Source: Streptomyces sp. JB150 (GTDB taxonomy: Bacteria; Actinomycetota; Actinomycetes; Streptomycetales; Streptomycetaceae). From it: a stretch of 64,000 nucleotides of DNA. Both the position numbers and the translations under genes were made by a program. The notes below the pieces were generated by a model that was given only the letters and a program-made list of their open reading frames with translations, was not told the DNA's origin and did no database searches. Positions within the stretch are counted from its first letter, which is position 1; every line of letters begins with the position of its first letter. This document shows positions 46,028 through 55,166 of this stretch, piece after piece. Location: positions 6,540,634 through 6,604,633 of the forward strand of contig NZ_CP049780.1 of the NCBI RefSeq assembly GCF_011193355.1, written 5' to 3'.

Positions 46028-47668
46028 ATGACTGCCACCCTCGTCGCCAAGAACCTCGCCGCCGGCCACGGCGACCGCTCGCTGTTCACCGGCCTCGACC
46101 TCGTCGTGGCCCCCGGCGACGTGATCGGCCTGGTCGGCGCCAACGGCGCCGGGAAGTCCACCCTGCTGCGCCTGCTCGCCGGCCTCGACACCCCCGAGCA
46201 GGGCGAGCTGCGGCTCTCCCCGCCCACCGCGACCGTCGGCCATCTGCCGCAGGAACCGGAGCGGCGGCCGGGGGAGAGCGTGCGGGAGTTCCTGGCCCGC
46301 CGCACCGGCGTGGCCGCCGCCCAGCGGGCCATGGACGAGGCCACCGAGGGCCTGGTCGAGGGACGGCCGGGCGCCGACGACGCGTACGCGGCGAGCCTGG
46401 AGCGCTGGCTCGGCCTCGGCGGCGCCGACCTCGACGAACGCGCCGAGGAGGTCGCCGACACCCTCGGCCTCGCGGTCGGCCTCGACCAGCCGATGACCTC
46501 CCTGTCCGGCGGCCAGGCCGCCCGCGCGGGCCTCGCCTCCCTGCTGCTGTCCCGCTACGACGTCTTCCTCCTCGACGAGCCCACCAACGACCTCGACCTC
46601 GACGGCCTGGAACGCCTCGAACGCTTCGTCGCCGGCCTGCGCGCCGGCACCGTCGTCGTCAGCCACGACCGCGAGTTCCTCACCCGCACCGTCACCAAGG
46701 TCCTCGAACTGGACCTCGCCCAGCGGCAGATCAACCTCTACGGCGGCGGCTACGAGGCCTACCTGGAGGAACGCGAGACGGCCCGCCGGCACGCCCGCGA
46801 GGACTACGAGGAGTACGCCGACAAGCGGGCCGCCCTCCAGGACCGCGCCCAGACGCAGCGCGCCTGGATGGACAAGGGCGTGAAGAACGCCCGGCGCAAG
46901 GCGGGCGGCGACAACGACAAGATCGGCCGCAAGTTCCGCAGCGAGGCCAGCGAGAAGCAGGCCGCGAAGGCCCGCCAGACCCAGCGCATGATCGAACGGC
47001 TGGAGACGGTCGAGGAGCCCCGCAAGGAGTGGGAGCTGCGCATGGAGATCGCCGCCGCCCCGCGCTCCGGCGCGGTCGTCGCCTCCCTGCGCGACGCGGA
47101 GGTGCGGCGCGACGGCTTCACCCTCGGCCCCGTCACCCTCCAGATCGACTGGGCCGACCGGGTCGCCGTGACCGGCGCCAACGGCGCGGGCAAGTCCACC
47201 CTGCTCGCCGCGCTCCTCGGCCGCGTCCCGCTCGACGCCGGACACGCGGCCCTCGGCTCCGGCGTCCTGGTCGGCGAGGTCGACCAGGCCCGCAAGCTGT
47301 TCCACGGCCCTGAGACCCTGCTGGACGCGTTCCGCGCGGCCGTCCCCGACACCGAGCCGGTCGAGGTCCGCACCCTGCTCGCCAAGTTCGGCCTGAAGTC
47401 GGAGCACGTGCTGCGCCCCGCCGCCACCCTCTCCCCGGGCGAGCGCACCCGCGCCGCGCTCGCCCTCCTCCAGGGCCGCGGCGTCAACCTCCTCGTCCTC
47501 GACGAGCCGACCAACCACCTCGACCTGCCCGCCATCGAGCAGCTGGAATCCGCCCTCGACGCCTACACGGGCACGCTCCTGCTGGTCACCCACGACCGCC
47601 GCATGCTGGACGCGGTCCGCGTGACCCGCCGCCTGGAGGTTGCGGCCGGCAAGGTCACCGAACGCTGA
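46028..47668 (+). CDS. ABC-F family ATPase (second copy in the window)
   Basis: The protein has 546 residues with two ABC domains: GANGAGKSTLLRLLAGLD, LSGGQAARAGLASLL and LLDEPTNDLDLDGLERL, then GANGAGKSTLLAALLGRV, LSPGERTRAALALL and LLVLDEPTNHLDLPAIEQL. The linker EYADKRAALQDRAQTQRAWM is the usual charged coiled coil. It differs clearly from the 23926-25545 protein and belongs to a different subgroup, probably translation-associated rather than membrane transport. TAGGAT, a perfect Streptomyces -10, lies ten bases before ATG 46028 and no ribosome site is present, so a leaderless mRNA is likely. Confidence 0.9.
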   Translation: MTATLVAKNLAAGHGDRSLFTGLDLVVAPGDVIGLVGANGAGKSTLLRLLAGLDTPEQGELRLSPPTATVGHLPQEPERRPGESVREFLARRTGVAAAQRAMDEATEGLVEGRPGADDAYAASLERWLGLGGADLDERAEEVADTLGLAVGLDQPMTSLSGGQAARAGLASLLLSRYDVFLLDEPTNDLDLDGLERLERFVAGLRAGTVVVSHDREFLTRTVTKVLELDLAQRQINLYGGGYEAYLEERETARRHAREDYEEYADKRAALQDRAQTQRAWMDKGVKNARRKAGGDNDKIGRKFRSEASEKQAAKARQTQRMIERLETVEEPRKEWELRMEIAAAPRSGAVVASLRDAEVRRDGFTLGPVTLQIDWADRVAVTGANGAGKSTLLAALLGRVPLDAGHAALGSGVLVGEVDQARKLFHGPETLLDAFRAAVPDTEPVEVRTLLAKFGLKSEHVLRPAATLSPGERTRAALALLQGRGVNLLVLDEPTNHLDLPAIEQLESALDAYTGTLLLVTHDRRMLDAVRVTRRLEVAAGKVTER

Positions 47669-47767
47669 GTCCTGACGTACGGATCATCCGGCTCGGGGAG
47701 CGCCGCCCGCGCTGTGCCGTGACCCCGGCTCGCCCCGCCCCCGACGGACAGCATCCGGTGGCACGGC

Positions 47768-47816
47768 CCACGGCCCCCGGCGCAGCGCACCGTGGGCCGT
47801 GGGCCGGGGGCCGTGG
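47768..47816. terminator. Bidirectional hairpin between ABC-F and tex
   Basis: CCACGGCCCCCGGC (47768-47781) pairs perfectly with GCCGGGGGCCGTGG (47803-47816). Nearby CACGGCCC copies add further pairing. It sits between convergent genes. Confidence 0.75.
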
Positions 47817-47819
47817 GGG

Positions 47820-50225
47820 TCAGCCCCTGCCGCCCTTCTTCGGGTCGAGCAGGCCCGCGCGGCGCAGCGCGTCGGCCATGGCGCCGTTGGCCGGCGCCGG
47901 AGCCTGACGTCCGCCGCCGTTGCCCCCGCTCCCGCTCCCGCTGCCGCGCCCGCGGCCCCCGCCCTGCCGCTGCTGCGGCGGACGGCCGCCCCGCGGCTGA
48001 CGGCGCTCACCGGACGGCTGCCCGCCCTGCGGAGCCGCCTCGTCGTCCAGCCGCAGCGTCAGCGAGATCCGCTTGCGCGGGATGTCGACGTCGAGCACCT
48101 TCACCTTGACGATGTCGCCCGGCTTGACCACGTCACGCGGGTCCTTGACGAACGTCCTCGACATCGCGGAGACGTGCACCAGACCGTCCTGGTGGACACC
48201 CACGTCGACGAACGCCCCGAACGCGGCCACGTTCGTGACCACGCCCTCCAGGACCATCCCCGGCTCCAGGTCGGAGATCTTCTCCACGCCCTCCTTGAAC
48301 GAGGCCGTCCGGAACGCGGGCCGCGGGTCGCGGCCCGGCTTCTCCAGCTCCCTGAGGATGTCGGTGACGGTCGGCAGGCCGAACGTCTCGTCCACGAAGT
48401 CCTGCGGCCTGAGCGAGCGCAGCACCCCGGTGTTGCCGATGAGCGCGGCCACCTCCTGGCCGGTGGTCTTCACGATGCGCCGCACCACCGGGTACGCCTC
48501 CGGGTGCACGCTGGACGCGTCCAGCGGGTCGTCGCCGCCGCGGATGCGCAGGAAGCCCGCGCACTGCTCGTACGCCTTCGGGCCCAGCCGCGGCACCTTC
48601 TTCAGCTGCGCGCGGGAGGTGAAGGGGCCGTTGGCGTCGCGGTGCGCCACGATGTTCTCCGCCAGCCCGGAGGAGATGCCGGAGACCCGCGCCAGCAGCG
48701 GCGCGGAGGCGGTGTTCACGTCCACGCCGACGCCGTTCACACAGTCCTCGACGACCGCGTCCAGCGAGCGCGACAGCTTCACCTCGGACAGGTCGTGCTG
48801 GTACTGGCCGACGCCGATCGACTTCGGATCGATCTTCACCAGCTCGGCCAGCGGGTCCTGCAGCCGGCGCGCGATCGACACCGCGCCGCGCAGCGACACG
48901 TCCAGCTCGGGCAGCTCCTGGGAGGCGAACGCCGACGCCGAGTACACCGAGGCGCCCGCCTCGGACACCATCACCTTGGTGAGCTTCAGCTCGGGGTGCC
49001 TGGCGATGAGTTCCCCGGCGAGCTTGTCGGTCTCGCGGGACGCGGTGCCGTTGCCGATCGCGATCAGCTCGACCGCGTGGGTCTTCGCCAGCCGGGCCAG
49101 CTTGGCGATCGCCTCGTCCCACTTGTTGGCCGGGACGTGCGGGTAGATCACGTCGGTGGCGACGACCTTGCCGGTGGCGTCGACGACGGCCACCTTCACG
49201 CCCGTACGGAAACCGGGGTCCAGGCCCAGCGTGGCGCGCGTGCCCGCCGGGGCCGCCAGCAGCAGGTCCCGCAGGTTCGCCGCGAACACCTTGACCGCCT
49301 CGTCCTCGGCGGCCGTGCGCAGCCGCAGCCGCAGGTCGATGCCGAGGTGGACGAGGACGCGGGTGCGCCAGGCCCAGCGGACCGTGTCCGTCAGCCACTT
49401 GTCGGCGGGGCGGCCCCGGTCGGCGATGCCGAAGCGGTGCGCGATGATCCCCTCGTACGACGACGGGCCGTCGGTGGGCTCCTCCGGCTCCAGGACGAGG
49501 TCCAGGACCTCTTCCTTCTCGCCGCGCAGCATCGCCAGGATCCGGTGCGAGGGCAGCTCGGTGAAGGGCTCCGCGAAGTCGAAGTAGTCGGAGAACTTCG
49601 CACCGGCCTCCTCCTTGCCCTCCCGCACCCTGGCCACGAGCCGCCCGCGCACCCACATGCGCTCGCGCAGCTCGCCGATCAGGTCGGCGTCCTCCGAGAA
49701 CCGCTCGGTGAGGATGGCGCGCGCGCCGTCCAGCGCGGCCTGCGCGTCGGCGACACCCTTGGCCGGGTCCACGAAGGCCGCGGCGGCGGCCGCCGGCTCG
49801 ACGCTCGGGTCGCCCAGCAGGCCGTCCGCCAGCGGCTCGAGACCGGCCTCGCGGGCGATCTGCGCCTTGGTGCGGCGCTTGGGCTTGAACGGCAGGTAGA
49901 TGTCCTCCAGGCGCGCCTTCGTCTCGGCGCCCCGGATCCGGGCCTCCAGCTCCTCGGTCAGCTTGCCCTGCTCGCGCACCGAGTCCAGGATCGCGGCGCG
50001 CCGCTCCTCCAGCTCCCGCAGATAGCGCAGCCGCTCCTCGATCGTGCGCAGCTGCGCGTCGTCGAGCATCTCGGTCGCTTCCTTGCGGTAGCGCGCGATG
50101 AAGGGCACCGTCGAACCGCCGTCCAGCAGCTCGACGGCGGCCTTGACCTGCCGCTCCCTGACGCCGAGCTCCTCGGCGATCCTGCCTTCGATGGACCCTG
50201 CTCCGAGGGACCCGGGTGTCGTCAC
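47820..50225 (-). CDS. tex: Tex-family transcription accessory protein with S1 domain
   Basis: The protein has 801 residues. The Tex N-terminal helical domain ([44 protein letters not shown]) is followed by a YqgF-like RNase H fold ([20 protein letters not shown]). Helix-hairpin-helix motifs ([19 protein letters not shown]) and an S1 RNA-binding domain ([34 protein letters not shown]) come next. The C-terminal about 60 residues are Gly/Arg/Gln-rich ([18 protein letters not shown]), an actinobacterial extension. Tex binds nucleic acid and modulates transcription or RNA turnover. GTG 50225 was chosen over GTG 50246 because only the former has an AGAAGG site upstream. Confidence 0.93.
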   Translation of the reverse strand: MTTPGSLGAGSIEGRIAEELGVRERQVKAAVELLDGGSTVPFIARYRKEATEMLDDAQLRTIEERLRYLRELEERRAAILDSVREQGKLTEELEARIRGAETKARLEDIYLPFKPKRRTKAQIAREAGLEPLADGLLGDPSVEPAAAAAAFVDPAKGVADAQAALDGARAILTERFSEDADLIGELRERMWVRGRLVARVREGKEEAGAKFSDYFDFAEPFTELPSHRILAMLRGEKEEVLDLVLEPEEPTDGPSSYEGIIAHRFGIADRGRPADKWLTDTVRWAWRTRVLVHLGIDLRLRLRTAAEDEAVKVFAANLRDLLLAAPAGTRATLGLDPGFRTGVKVAVVDATGKVVATDVIYPHVPANKWDEAIAKLARLAKTHAVELIAIGNGTASRETDKLAGELIARHPELKLTKVMVSEAGASVYSASAFASQELPELDVSLRGAVSIARRLQDPLAELVKIDPKSIGVGQYQHDLSEVKLSRSLDAVVEDCVNGVGVDVNTASAPLLARVSGISSGLAENIVAHRDANGPFTSRAQLKKVPRLGPKAYEQCAGFLRIRGGDDPLDASSVHPEAYPVVRRIVKTTGQEVAALIGNTGVLRSLRPQDFVDETFGLPTVTDILRELEKPGRDPRPAFRTASFKEGVEKISDLEPGMVLEGVVTNVAAFGAFVDVGVHQDGLVHVSAMSRTFVKDPRDVVKPGDIVKVKVLDVDIPRKRISLTLRLDDEAAPQGGQPSGERRQPRGGRPPQQRQGGGRGRGSGSGSGGNGGGRQAPAPANGAMADALRRAGLLDPKKGGRG

Positions 50226-50332
50226 GATCCCGTACCGCCTTCTCACTCCGGTTGCGCGGCAATTGTGGCAGGTGGCACCGACAACCGGGGCTCAGGGCCG
50301 GTCGGGCGTCGCGACGTGGCGCGGGGCGACCC

Positions 50333-50458
50333 CTACGCCCGGCGCCCGGAGGCCGAGGCGCCGCCGAAGAGCCGGGCCAGCGCGCGGAAGGGCAGGGTGA
50401 CCACCGTGGCGATGGCGCCGCCGATCTGTCGCAGTACGTCCGCGATTGCACGGAACAC
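50333..50458 (-). CDS. LPFR-motif small protein
   Basis: The protein has 41 residues: an amphipathic N-terminus (FRAIADVLRQIGGAIATV) runs into VTLPFRALARLFGGAS and a short basic tail. The TLPFRALARLFGG motif is the mark of a small-protein family conserved in Streptomyces, known simply as LPFR motif small protein. GTG 50458 has GGAG six bases upstream. It is likely membrane-associated through the amphipathic helix; its role is unknown. It lies between tex and the enoyl-CoA hydratase gene, on the same strand. Confidence 0.75.
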   Translation of the reverse strand: MFRAIADVLRQIGGAIATVVTLPFRALARLFGGASASGRRA

Positions 50459-50560
50459 GTCGATCTCCTCTTCGTCGTCCAGGGTTCCGGGTCACTGCTA
50501 CGCGGCGTCGGGTACCTCAGCCGGCCTCCGGCACACATGGCGGAAAAGACGGGTTCCGGC

Positions 50561-51310
50561 TCACGCAGACGCGGTCCAGGTGAAGCGCGGCGAGCGGCGC
50601 TCCAGGAACGCGGCGACGCCCTCCGCGGTGTCGCCGCTCTCCCGCGCCCGCGCCGCCCAGTGCTCGTCCCGGTCGGTCCGCCCGTTGGCGAACTCCTTGG
50701 CCGCCGCCTGCGTCAGCTGCGAGCGCGCCGTGAGGATCCGGGTGAACTCGGCCACGCGCTTGCCGAGTTCCCCCTCCGGCAGCACCTCGTCCACCAGCCC
50801 CGTCCGCAGCGCCCGCTCGGCGTCGATCAACTCGCCGGAGAACAGCAGGTACTTCGCGGTGGCCGGGCCCACCAGCGACACCAGCCGCCGGGTGGAGGAC
50901 GCCGGGTAGACGATCCCGAGCTTCGCCGGCGTCACCCCGAACAGCGCGCCCTGCTCCGCGAACCGCAGATCACAGGCCGCCGCGAGCTGCGACCCACCGC
51001 CCACACAATGCCCCCGGACCGCCGCCAGCGTCGGCTTCGGGAACGCCGCGAGCGCCTCCTCGGCGGCCACCGCCAGCCCTTGCGCCTCCTCCGGCGATCC
51101 CTGGAGCGTGGAGATGTCGGCGCCCGCGCAGAAGGTGGCGCCCTCACCCGTCAGCACCAGCGCGCGGACCTCCGGATCGGCGGCCAGCGTGTCGAGCAGC
51201 GGCGGCAGCGCCCGCCACATCGCGGCGGTCATGGCGTTGCGCTTGGCCGGGTGGCGGATGACGACGGTGGCGACCGAGTCGGCGACGCGGTGCAGCAGCT
51301 GGGGCTCCAT
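50561..51310 (-). CDS. Enoyl-CoA hydratase/isomerase family protein
   Basis: The protein has 249 residues with the crotonase fold. VATVVIRHPAKRNAMTAAMW is the entry motif. EGATFCAGADISTLQ forms the first oxyanion-hole strand, AAVRGHCVGGGSQLAAACDL the second, and RFAEQGALFGVTPAKLGIVY follows. The usual catalytic Glu of hydratases is not obvious at the second position (LGIVYPASSTRRL), so it may be an isomerase or another crotonase. TAGCAT lies seven bases before ATG 51310, suggesting leaderless translation. It is not linked to the 31.9-36.6 kb degradation operon. Confidence 0.9.
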   Translation of the reverse strand: MEPQLLHRVADSVATVVIRHPAKRNAMTAAMWRALPPLLDTLAADPEVRALVLTGEGATFCAGADISTLQGSPEEAQGLAVAAEEALAAFPKPTLAAVRGHCVGGGSQLAAACDLRFAEQGALFGVTPAKLGIVYPASSTRRLVSLVGPATAKYLLFSGELIDAERALRTGLVDEVLPEGELGKRVAEFTRILTARSQLTQAAAKEFANGRTDRDEHWAARARESGDTAEGVAAFLERRSPRFTWTASA

Positions 51311-51560
51311 GCGCGGGATGCTAGCGCCGGCCCTCGTCCGCCGGGATCGCCACCCGTCTCGTACTGGCCTCCTGGCCGAGCGGCAGCCCGTACGCGGACC
51401 GGCCGGAGGGGGACGACAAACCCGTACAACCCGAATAGTTCGCAAAGTCGGCACGGGCGGGACAGGAGCAGTCCCCCAACCGACCGCGTCATACGCCAAC
51501 GGTGCAAAAACGAGCGATAATCGCTGACTTGTGTTCAGCTCTCCGGCACGGCCGGGCCCG

Positions 51561-51587
51561 TTGTCACCATTCGACGTGTGGTGACAA
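51561..51587. promoter_or_regulatory. Perfect inverted repeat upstream of the HATPase gene
   Basis: TTGTCACC (51561-51568) and GGTGACAA (51580-51587) form a perfect 8-bp inverted repeat with an 11-base spacer. It lies 26 bases before ATG 51614. GATAAT, a -10-like box, occurs near 51516. The 303-bp gap has no other gene-like content. Confidence 0.5.
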
Positions 51588-51613
51588 TCGAGCGCGAGGG
51601 TGGCGACCGGACG

Positions 51614-52090
51614 ATGGCAGGCGGCGCAGAGGCACCCCTTGAGGAGAAGACGCCCGATCCGCTGCCGTACGAGGGCGTGTGGAGGTTCACCGCCCCCGCC
51701 GTCGACGCCTCGGTCCCGCAGGCCCGGCACGCCGTACGGGACCTGCTGCTGCGTCAGTCCGTCCCCATCTGCGACGACACCGCCCAAGGGCTGCTGCTGA
51801 TCGTGTCGGAGCTGGTCACGAACGCCGTCCGGCACGCGGCGCTGCTGTCGCCGATGCTCGCCGTGGAGGTCGCCGTGGGCGCCGACTGGGTGCGGGTCTC
51901 GGTGGAGGACAACCATCCGTACCGCCCCACCGCCCTGGAGGCCGACCACGCGCAGACCGGCGGCCGGGGACTGCTCCTGGTCCGGGAGATCACCCGGGAG
52001 GCGGGCGGGGTGTGCGACGTCGAGCACACGGCGAGCGGCGGCAAGGTGATCTGGGCCGCCCTGCCCCTCGCCCCCGCGCACCCGGCCTGA
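51614..52090 (+). CDS. Anti-sigma-factor-type ATP-binding protein (HATPase, RsbW-like)
   Basis: The protein has 158 residues. The GHKL ATPase motifs are the N box LIVSELVTNAVRHAAL, VRVSVEDNHPYRP (D box) and TGGRGLLLVREI (G box), with GGKVIWAALPL at the end. Streptomyces have dozens of these single-domain kinases, which bind sigma factors or anti-sigma antagonists. A longer frame begins at GTG 51578, but that codon lies inside an inverted repeat and lacks a ribosome site; ATG 51614 matches the start of related proteins. No sigma factor or antagonist gene is adjacent. Confidence 0.85.
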   Translation: MAGGAEAPLEEKTPDPLPYEGVWRFTAPAVDASVPQARHAVRDLLLRQSVPICDDTAQGLLLIVSELVTNAVRHAALLSPMLAVEVAVGADWVRVSVEDNHPYRPTALEADHAQTGGRGLLLVREITREAGGVCDVEHTASGGKVIWAALPLAPAHPA

Positions 52091-52135
52091 GAACGCGTCC
52101 GGCAGAGCGGACGCGCCCGGTCGGGGGACGCACCC

Positions 52136-52171
52136 GGTCGAGCGGCGGCGTCCGGTCGAGCGGAGGCGTCC
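52136..52171. repeat. Two 18-bp tandem repeats
   Basis: GGTCGAGCGGCGGCGTCC and GGTCGAGCGGAGGCGTCC are adjacent copies, differing at one base, in the gap between convergent genes. Confidence 0.7.
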
Positions 52172-52235
52172 GGCCCGGCCGCCGGGTGCCGGCCGGAGAC
52201 ACCGGGTTGAGGGTTCCGGGCGGCCCCGGCGGCGG

Positions 52236-52829
52236 CTACCAGCCCGCCGACGGCCCGGTCAGTTCCCTGATCGCCGGGCGGGCCGCGTCCAGCACCGTCA
52301 TGAACCACGCCGAGAACGGGTCCCCGGCGTGCCGCTCCGCCAGCTCGGCCGAGGTCACGAACGCGGTGGCGCCGACCTCCTCCGGGTCGGGAGCGAGCGG
52401 CGACTGCACCAGGCCCACGAACAGGTGGTTGTACTCCTGCTCCACCAGACCGGACGCCGGGTCCGGGTGGTTGTAGCGCACCGTGCCCGCCTCGGCCAGC
52501 AGCGACGGGGAGACCCCCAGCTCCTCGTACGTACGCCGGGCCGCCGCCGCGAAGGGTGCCTCACCGGGATACGGATGACCGCAGCAGGTGTTGGACCACA
52601 CACCGGGGGAGTGGTACTTGCCGAGCGCCCGCTGCTGCAGCAGCAGCCGGCCCCGCTCGTCGAACAGGAAGACCGAGAAGGCCCGGTGCAGCTGCCCGGG
52701 GGGCTGATGGGCCGCCAGCTTCTCCGCGGTGCCGATCGTGACGCCGTTCTCGTCGACCAGTTCCAGCAAGATCGCGTCCGCGGTGCCGCTCGACGTGCTG
52801 TGCGTCGCGGTGGCAGGTGTGATCGGCAT
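52236..52829 (-). CDS. idi: Isopentenyl-diphosphate delta-isomerase, type I
   Basis: The protein has 197 residues, the length expected for the Streptomyces enzyme. The type I (Nudix-like) signature is complete: LHRAFSVFLFDERGRLLLQQ, the catalytic Cys in SNTCCGHPYPGE, RRTYEELG, and the metal-binding Glu residues in VEQEYNHLFVG. It interconverts IPP and DMAPP for isoprenoid synthesis. ATG 52829 was chosen because GAAGG lies six bases upstream; ATG 52835 is two codons earlier. Its position about 10 kb before the hopanoid genes fits a regional isoprenoid theme, although it is on the other strand. Confidence 0.95.
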   Translation of the reverse strand: MPITPATATHSTSSGTADAILLELVDENGVTIGTAEKLAAHQPPGQLHRAFSVFLFDERGRLLLQQRALGKYHSPGVWSNTCCGHPYPGEAPFAAAARRTYEELGVSPSLLAEAGTVRYNHPDPASGLVEQEYNHLFVGLVQSPLAPDPEEVGATAFVTSAELAERHAGDPFSAWFMTVLDAARPAIRELTGPSAGW

Positions 52830-53015
52830 ACCCATCCTTCGCCTCGTTCCTCGCGCCCCAGTCTGCCGTACGAATCCGGCACTCCCGGCACTTCCCGGCC
52901 CGACCCGCATGTCCCGTCCGGGACGCCATCGGGAAAGGGGCCCGGTAGGTGATCGTGCCCGGGGCGCTGTGCCAGGAACCGTGCGCACTGGTGTGCGGTC
53001 AACCGGGCCGGTGCT

Positions 53016-53083
53016 GCCCCTGACCCGGCCGGTGCCGGTGCCGGTGCCCCGGCCGGTGCCGGTGCCCCGGCCGGGTCAGGGGC
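53016..53083 (-). terminator. Long-loop inverted repeat after the cation exporter
   Basis: GCCCCTGACCCGGCCGG (53016-53032) pairs perfectly over 17 bp with CCGGCCGGGTCAGGGGC (53067-53083). The loop is a GGTGCC/CCGGTG microsatellite. It lies 40 bases past the exporter stop. Confidence 0.65.
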
Positions 53084-53127
53084 ACAGCCGGGGGCGCTGT
53101 CAGTGACACAGCCGGGGCCCTGTCAGT
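53082..53127. repeat. 23-bp tandem duplication at the 3' end of the cation exporter gene
   Basis: Two 23-base copies containing CACAGCCGGGG and CTGTCAGT run 53082-53104 and 53105-53127; a partial third continues into the coding end. The stop codon lies in the second copy. Confidence 0.65.
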
Positions 53128-54061
53128 GGCACAGCCGGGCCTCGTGCTCCGCGTGGCCGCTCGGCTCCAGCTGGAACGTGCAGTGCTCCACGTCGAAGTG
53201 GTCGCCGAGACACCCCTGCAGCTCGTGCAGCATCTTCTCGTGCCCGATCGCGCCGAGGAGGTCGGGGCGGACGACGACGTGCGCGGACAGCACCGGCATG
53301 CCCGAGGTGATCGTCCACGCGTGCAGGTCGTGCACGTCCTCCACGCCGTCCAGCGCCAGTATGTGGGCACGCACCTCCGCCATGTCGACGCCCTTCGGCG
53401 CCGACTCCAGCAGCACGTCCAGCGTCTCGCGCAGCAGCTTCAAGGTGCGCGGCACGATCATCAGCCCGATGACCAGCGAGGCGATCGGGTCGGCGGCCTG
53501 CCAGCCGGTGGTGAGGATCACCGCCGCCGAGATCAGCACCGCCACCGAGCCCAGCGCGTCCGCCGCCACCTCGAGGAAGGCGCCGCGTACGTTCAGGCTC
53601 TCCTTCTGGCCGCGCATCAGCAGGGTGAGCGAGATCATGTTCGCCACCAGGCCGATCCCGCCGAACACCAGGGTCAGTCCGCCCTCGGTGCCCGCCGGGG
53701 TGATGAACCGCTGGATCGCCTCGTACAGCACATAGCCGCCGACGCCGAGCAGCAGCAGACAGTTGGCGAGCGCGGCCAGGATCTCGGCGCGGGCATAGCC
53801 GAAGGTCCGCGTCTCGGTCGGGGGCAGGTTGGCGAAGTGGATCGCCAGCAGTGCCATGCCGAGCCCCAGCGCGTCCGTCGCCATGTGGGCCGCGTCGGCG
53901 ATCAGCGCGAGCGAGTCCGCCAGCACCCCGCCGGCGATCTCCACCAGCATCACGGTGACCGTGATGCCCAGCGCGATCCGCAGCCGGCCCCGGTACGCCG
54001 CGGCGGCCGTACCGGAGGCCGGTACGGCGTGCGCGTGTCCGTGGTCGTGCCCAGCCCCCAT
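53123..54061 (-). CDS. Cation diffusion facilitator (CzcD-like zinc/cobalt exporter)
   Basis: The protein has 312 residues with six membrane helices. It begins with a His-rich segment (GHDHGHAHA). The transport-site motifs are SLALIADAAHMATDAL (D-x2-H/D) in helix 2 and LEVAADALGSVAVLIS in helix 5 (A-D-A-L; the usual H-x3-D pattern is partly altered). The cytoplasmic C-terminal domain is VEDVHDLHAWTITSGMPVLS. Such proteins export Zn2+ or Co2+ in exchange for protons. ATG 54061 follows GGAGGCGGC. No ArsR-type regulator is adjacent. Confidence 0.92.
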   Translation of the reverse strand: MGAGHDHGHAHAVPASGTAAAAYRGRLRIALGITVTVMLVEIAGGVLADSLALIADAAHMATDALGLGMALLAIHFANLPPTETRTFGYARAEILAALANCLLLLGVGGYVLYEAIQRFITPAGTEGGLTLVFGGIGLVANMISLTLLMRGQKESLNVRGAFLEVAADALGSVAVLISAAVILTTGWQAADPIASLVIGLMIVPRTLKLLRETLDVLLESAPKGVDMAEVRAHILALDGVEDVHDLHAWTITSGMPVLSAHVVVRPDLLGAIGHEKMLHELQGCLGDHFDVEHCTFQLEPSGHAEHEARLCH

Positions 54062-54194
54062 GAAAGCCGCCTCCCGTGATCGGTCCGGATCACAGTGAAC
54101 TACGGGTGGGGGGTATCGGGCAACGCGGCACTGAACACCGTTGTCATATGCTCTGACCTGCGGAAACGATCCGCTGGTCAGAGCGGTGCGGTGC

Positions 54195-55166
54195 TCAGCG
54201 GCCGTGGTGCAGCAGCCAGCCCCGCCACGCCGACTCGACCATCTCGCGTACCCCTCGGCCGGCCGTCCACCCGAGTTCGGCCGCGGCCCGCCCGGCGGCG
54301 GCGACGGCGCGCGGGGCGTCCCCGGCGCGGCGCGGCTCGACGACGGCCGGCCGGGTGTCCCCGGTCACTTCGCCGATCAGCGTGATCAGCTCCCGCACCG
54401 AGACGCCCTCGCCGCGGCCGATGTTCAGCGTCAGATCGCCCGCCGCGTCCCCGCCGGACAGCCGGCGGACCGCCGCGAGATGCGCCTCGGCGAGGTCGGC
54501 GACATGGATGTAGTCGCGCACACAGGTGCCGTCCGGGGTCGGATAGTCGTCACCGAAAATTTGCGGCGCCTCGTCGCGGGTCAGCCGGTCGAAGACCATC
54601 GGTACGACGTTGTGGACGCCTGTGTCGGCCAGCTCGGGGGTGGCCGCGCCGGCCACGTTGAAGTACCGCAGGCACACGGTCGCGATGCCGTGCGCCCGGC
54701 CCGCGGCCCGTACCAGCCACTCACCGGCCAGCTTGGTCTCGCCGTACGGGTTCACCGGCGCGCAGGGCGTGTCCTCCGTGATGAGGTCCACATCCGGGTT
54801 GCCGTAGACGGCCGCCGAGGACGAGAACAGGAACCGCCGGATCCCGGCCGCGGCGACCTCGTCCAGCAGCGTCGCCAGCCCGCCCACGTTCTCCTGGTAG
54901 TACCAGGTGGGGCGCGCGACCGACTCGGCCACCTGCTTGCGCGCGGCGAGATGCACCACACCGGTCACCTCGTGCTCGGCGAAGACCCGCCTCAGCAGCT
55001 CGGCGTCCGTCGCCGAGCCACGCACCAGCGGCACGCCGTCCGGCAGCCGCGCGGGCACCCCCGCCGACAGGTCGTCCAGGGCGACGACCCGCTCCCCGGC
55101 CCCGGCCATGGCCCGTGCCACATGAGCCCCGATATATCCGGCACCGCCGGTGATCAGCCACGTCAT
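54195..55166 (-). CDS. galE: UDP-glucose 4-epimerase-like NAD-dependent epimerase
   Basis: The protein has 323 residues of the extended SDR family. The NAD turn is TWLITGGAGYIGAHVARAM, VVHLAARKQV follows, and the catalytic pair lies in FSSSAAVYG and NPYGETKLAGE (Y-x3-K). FGDDYPTPDGTCVRDYIHVA is the GalE-specific segment. It interconverts UDP-glucose and UDP-galactose, supplying sugar for envelope polymers. TAGGGT lies eight bases before ATG 55166, with no ribosome site. It diverges from the polymer operon across a 389-bp gap, and its product could serve that operon's glycosyltransferase (inference). Confidence 0.93.
   Translation of the reverse strand: MTWLITGGAGYIGAHVARAMAGAGERVVALDDLSAGVPARLPDGVPLVRGSATDAELLRRVFAEHEVTGVVHLAARKQVAESVARPTWYYQENVGGLATLLDEVAAAGIRRFLFSSSAAVYGNPDVDLITEDTPCAPVNPYGETKLAGEWLVRAAGRAHGIATVCLRYFNVAGAATPELADTGVHNVVPMVFDRLTRDEAPQIFGDDYPTPDGTCVRDYIHVADLAEAHLAAVRRLSGGDAAGDLTLNIGRGEGVSVRELITLIGEVTGDTRPAVVEPRRAGDAPRAVAAAGRAAAELGWTAGRGVREMVESAWRGWLLHHGR

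Noticed and set aside
47768..47816. Inverted repeat considered as an insertion-sequence end
   Set aside because: No transposase or target duplication; position between convergent genes fits a terminator.
53015..53127. Clustered CCGGTG and CACAGCCGGGG repeats considered as a CRISPR-like array
   Set aside because: Units are contiguous with no unique spacers; it is a simple tandem repeat plus hairpin.
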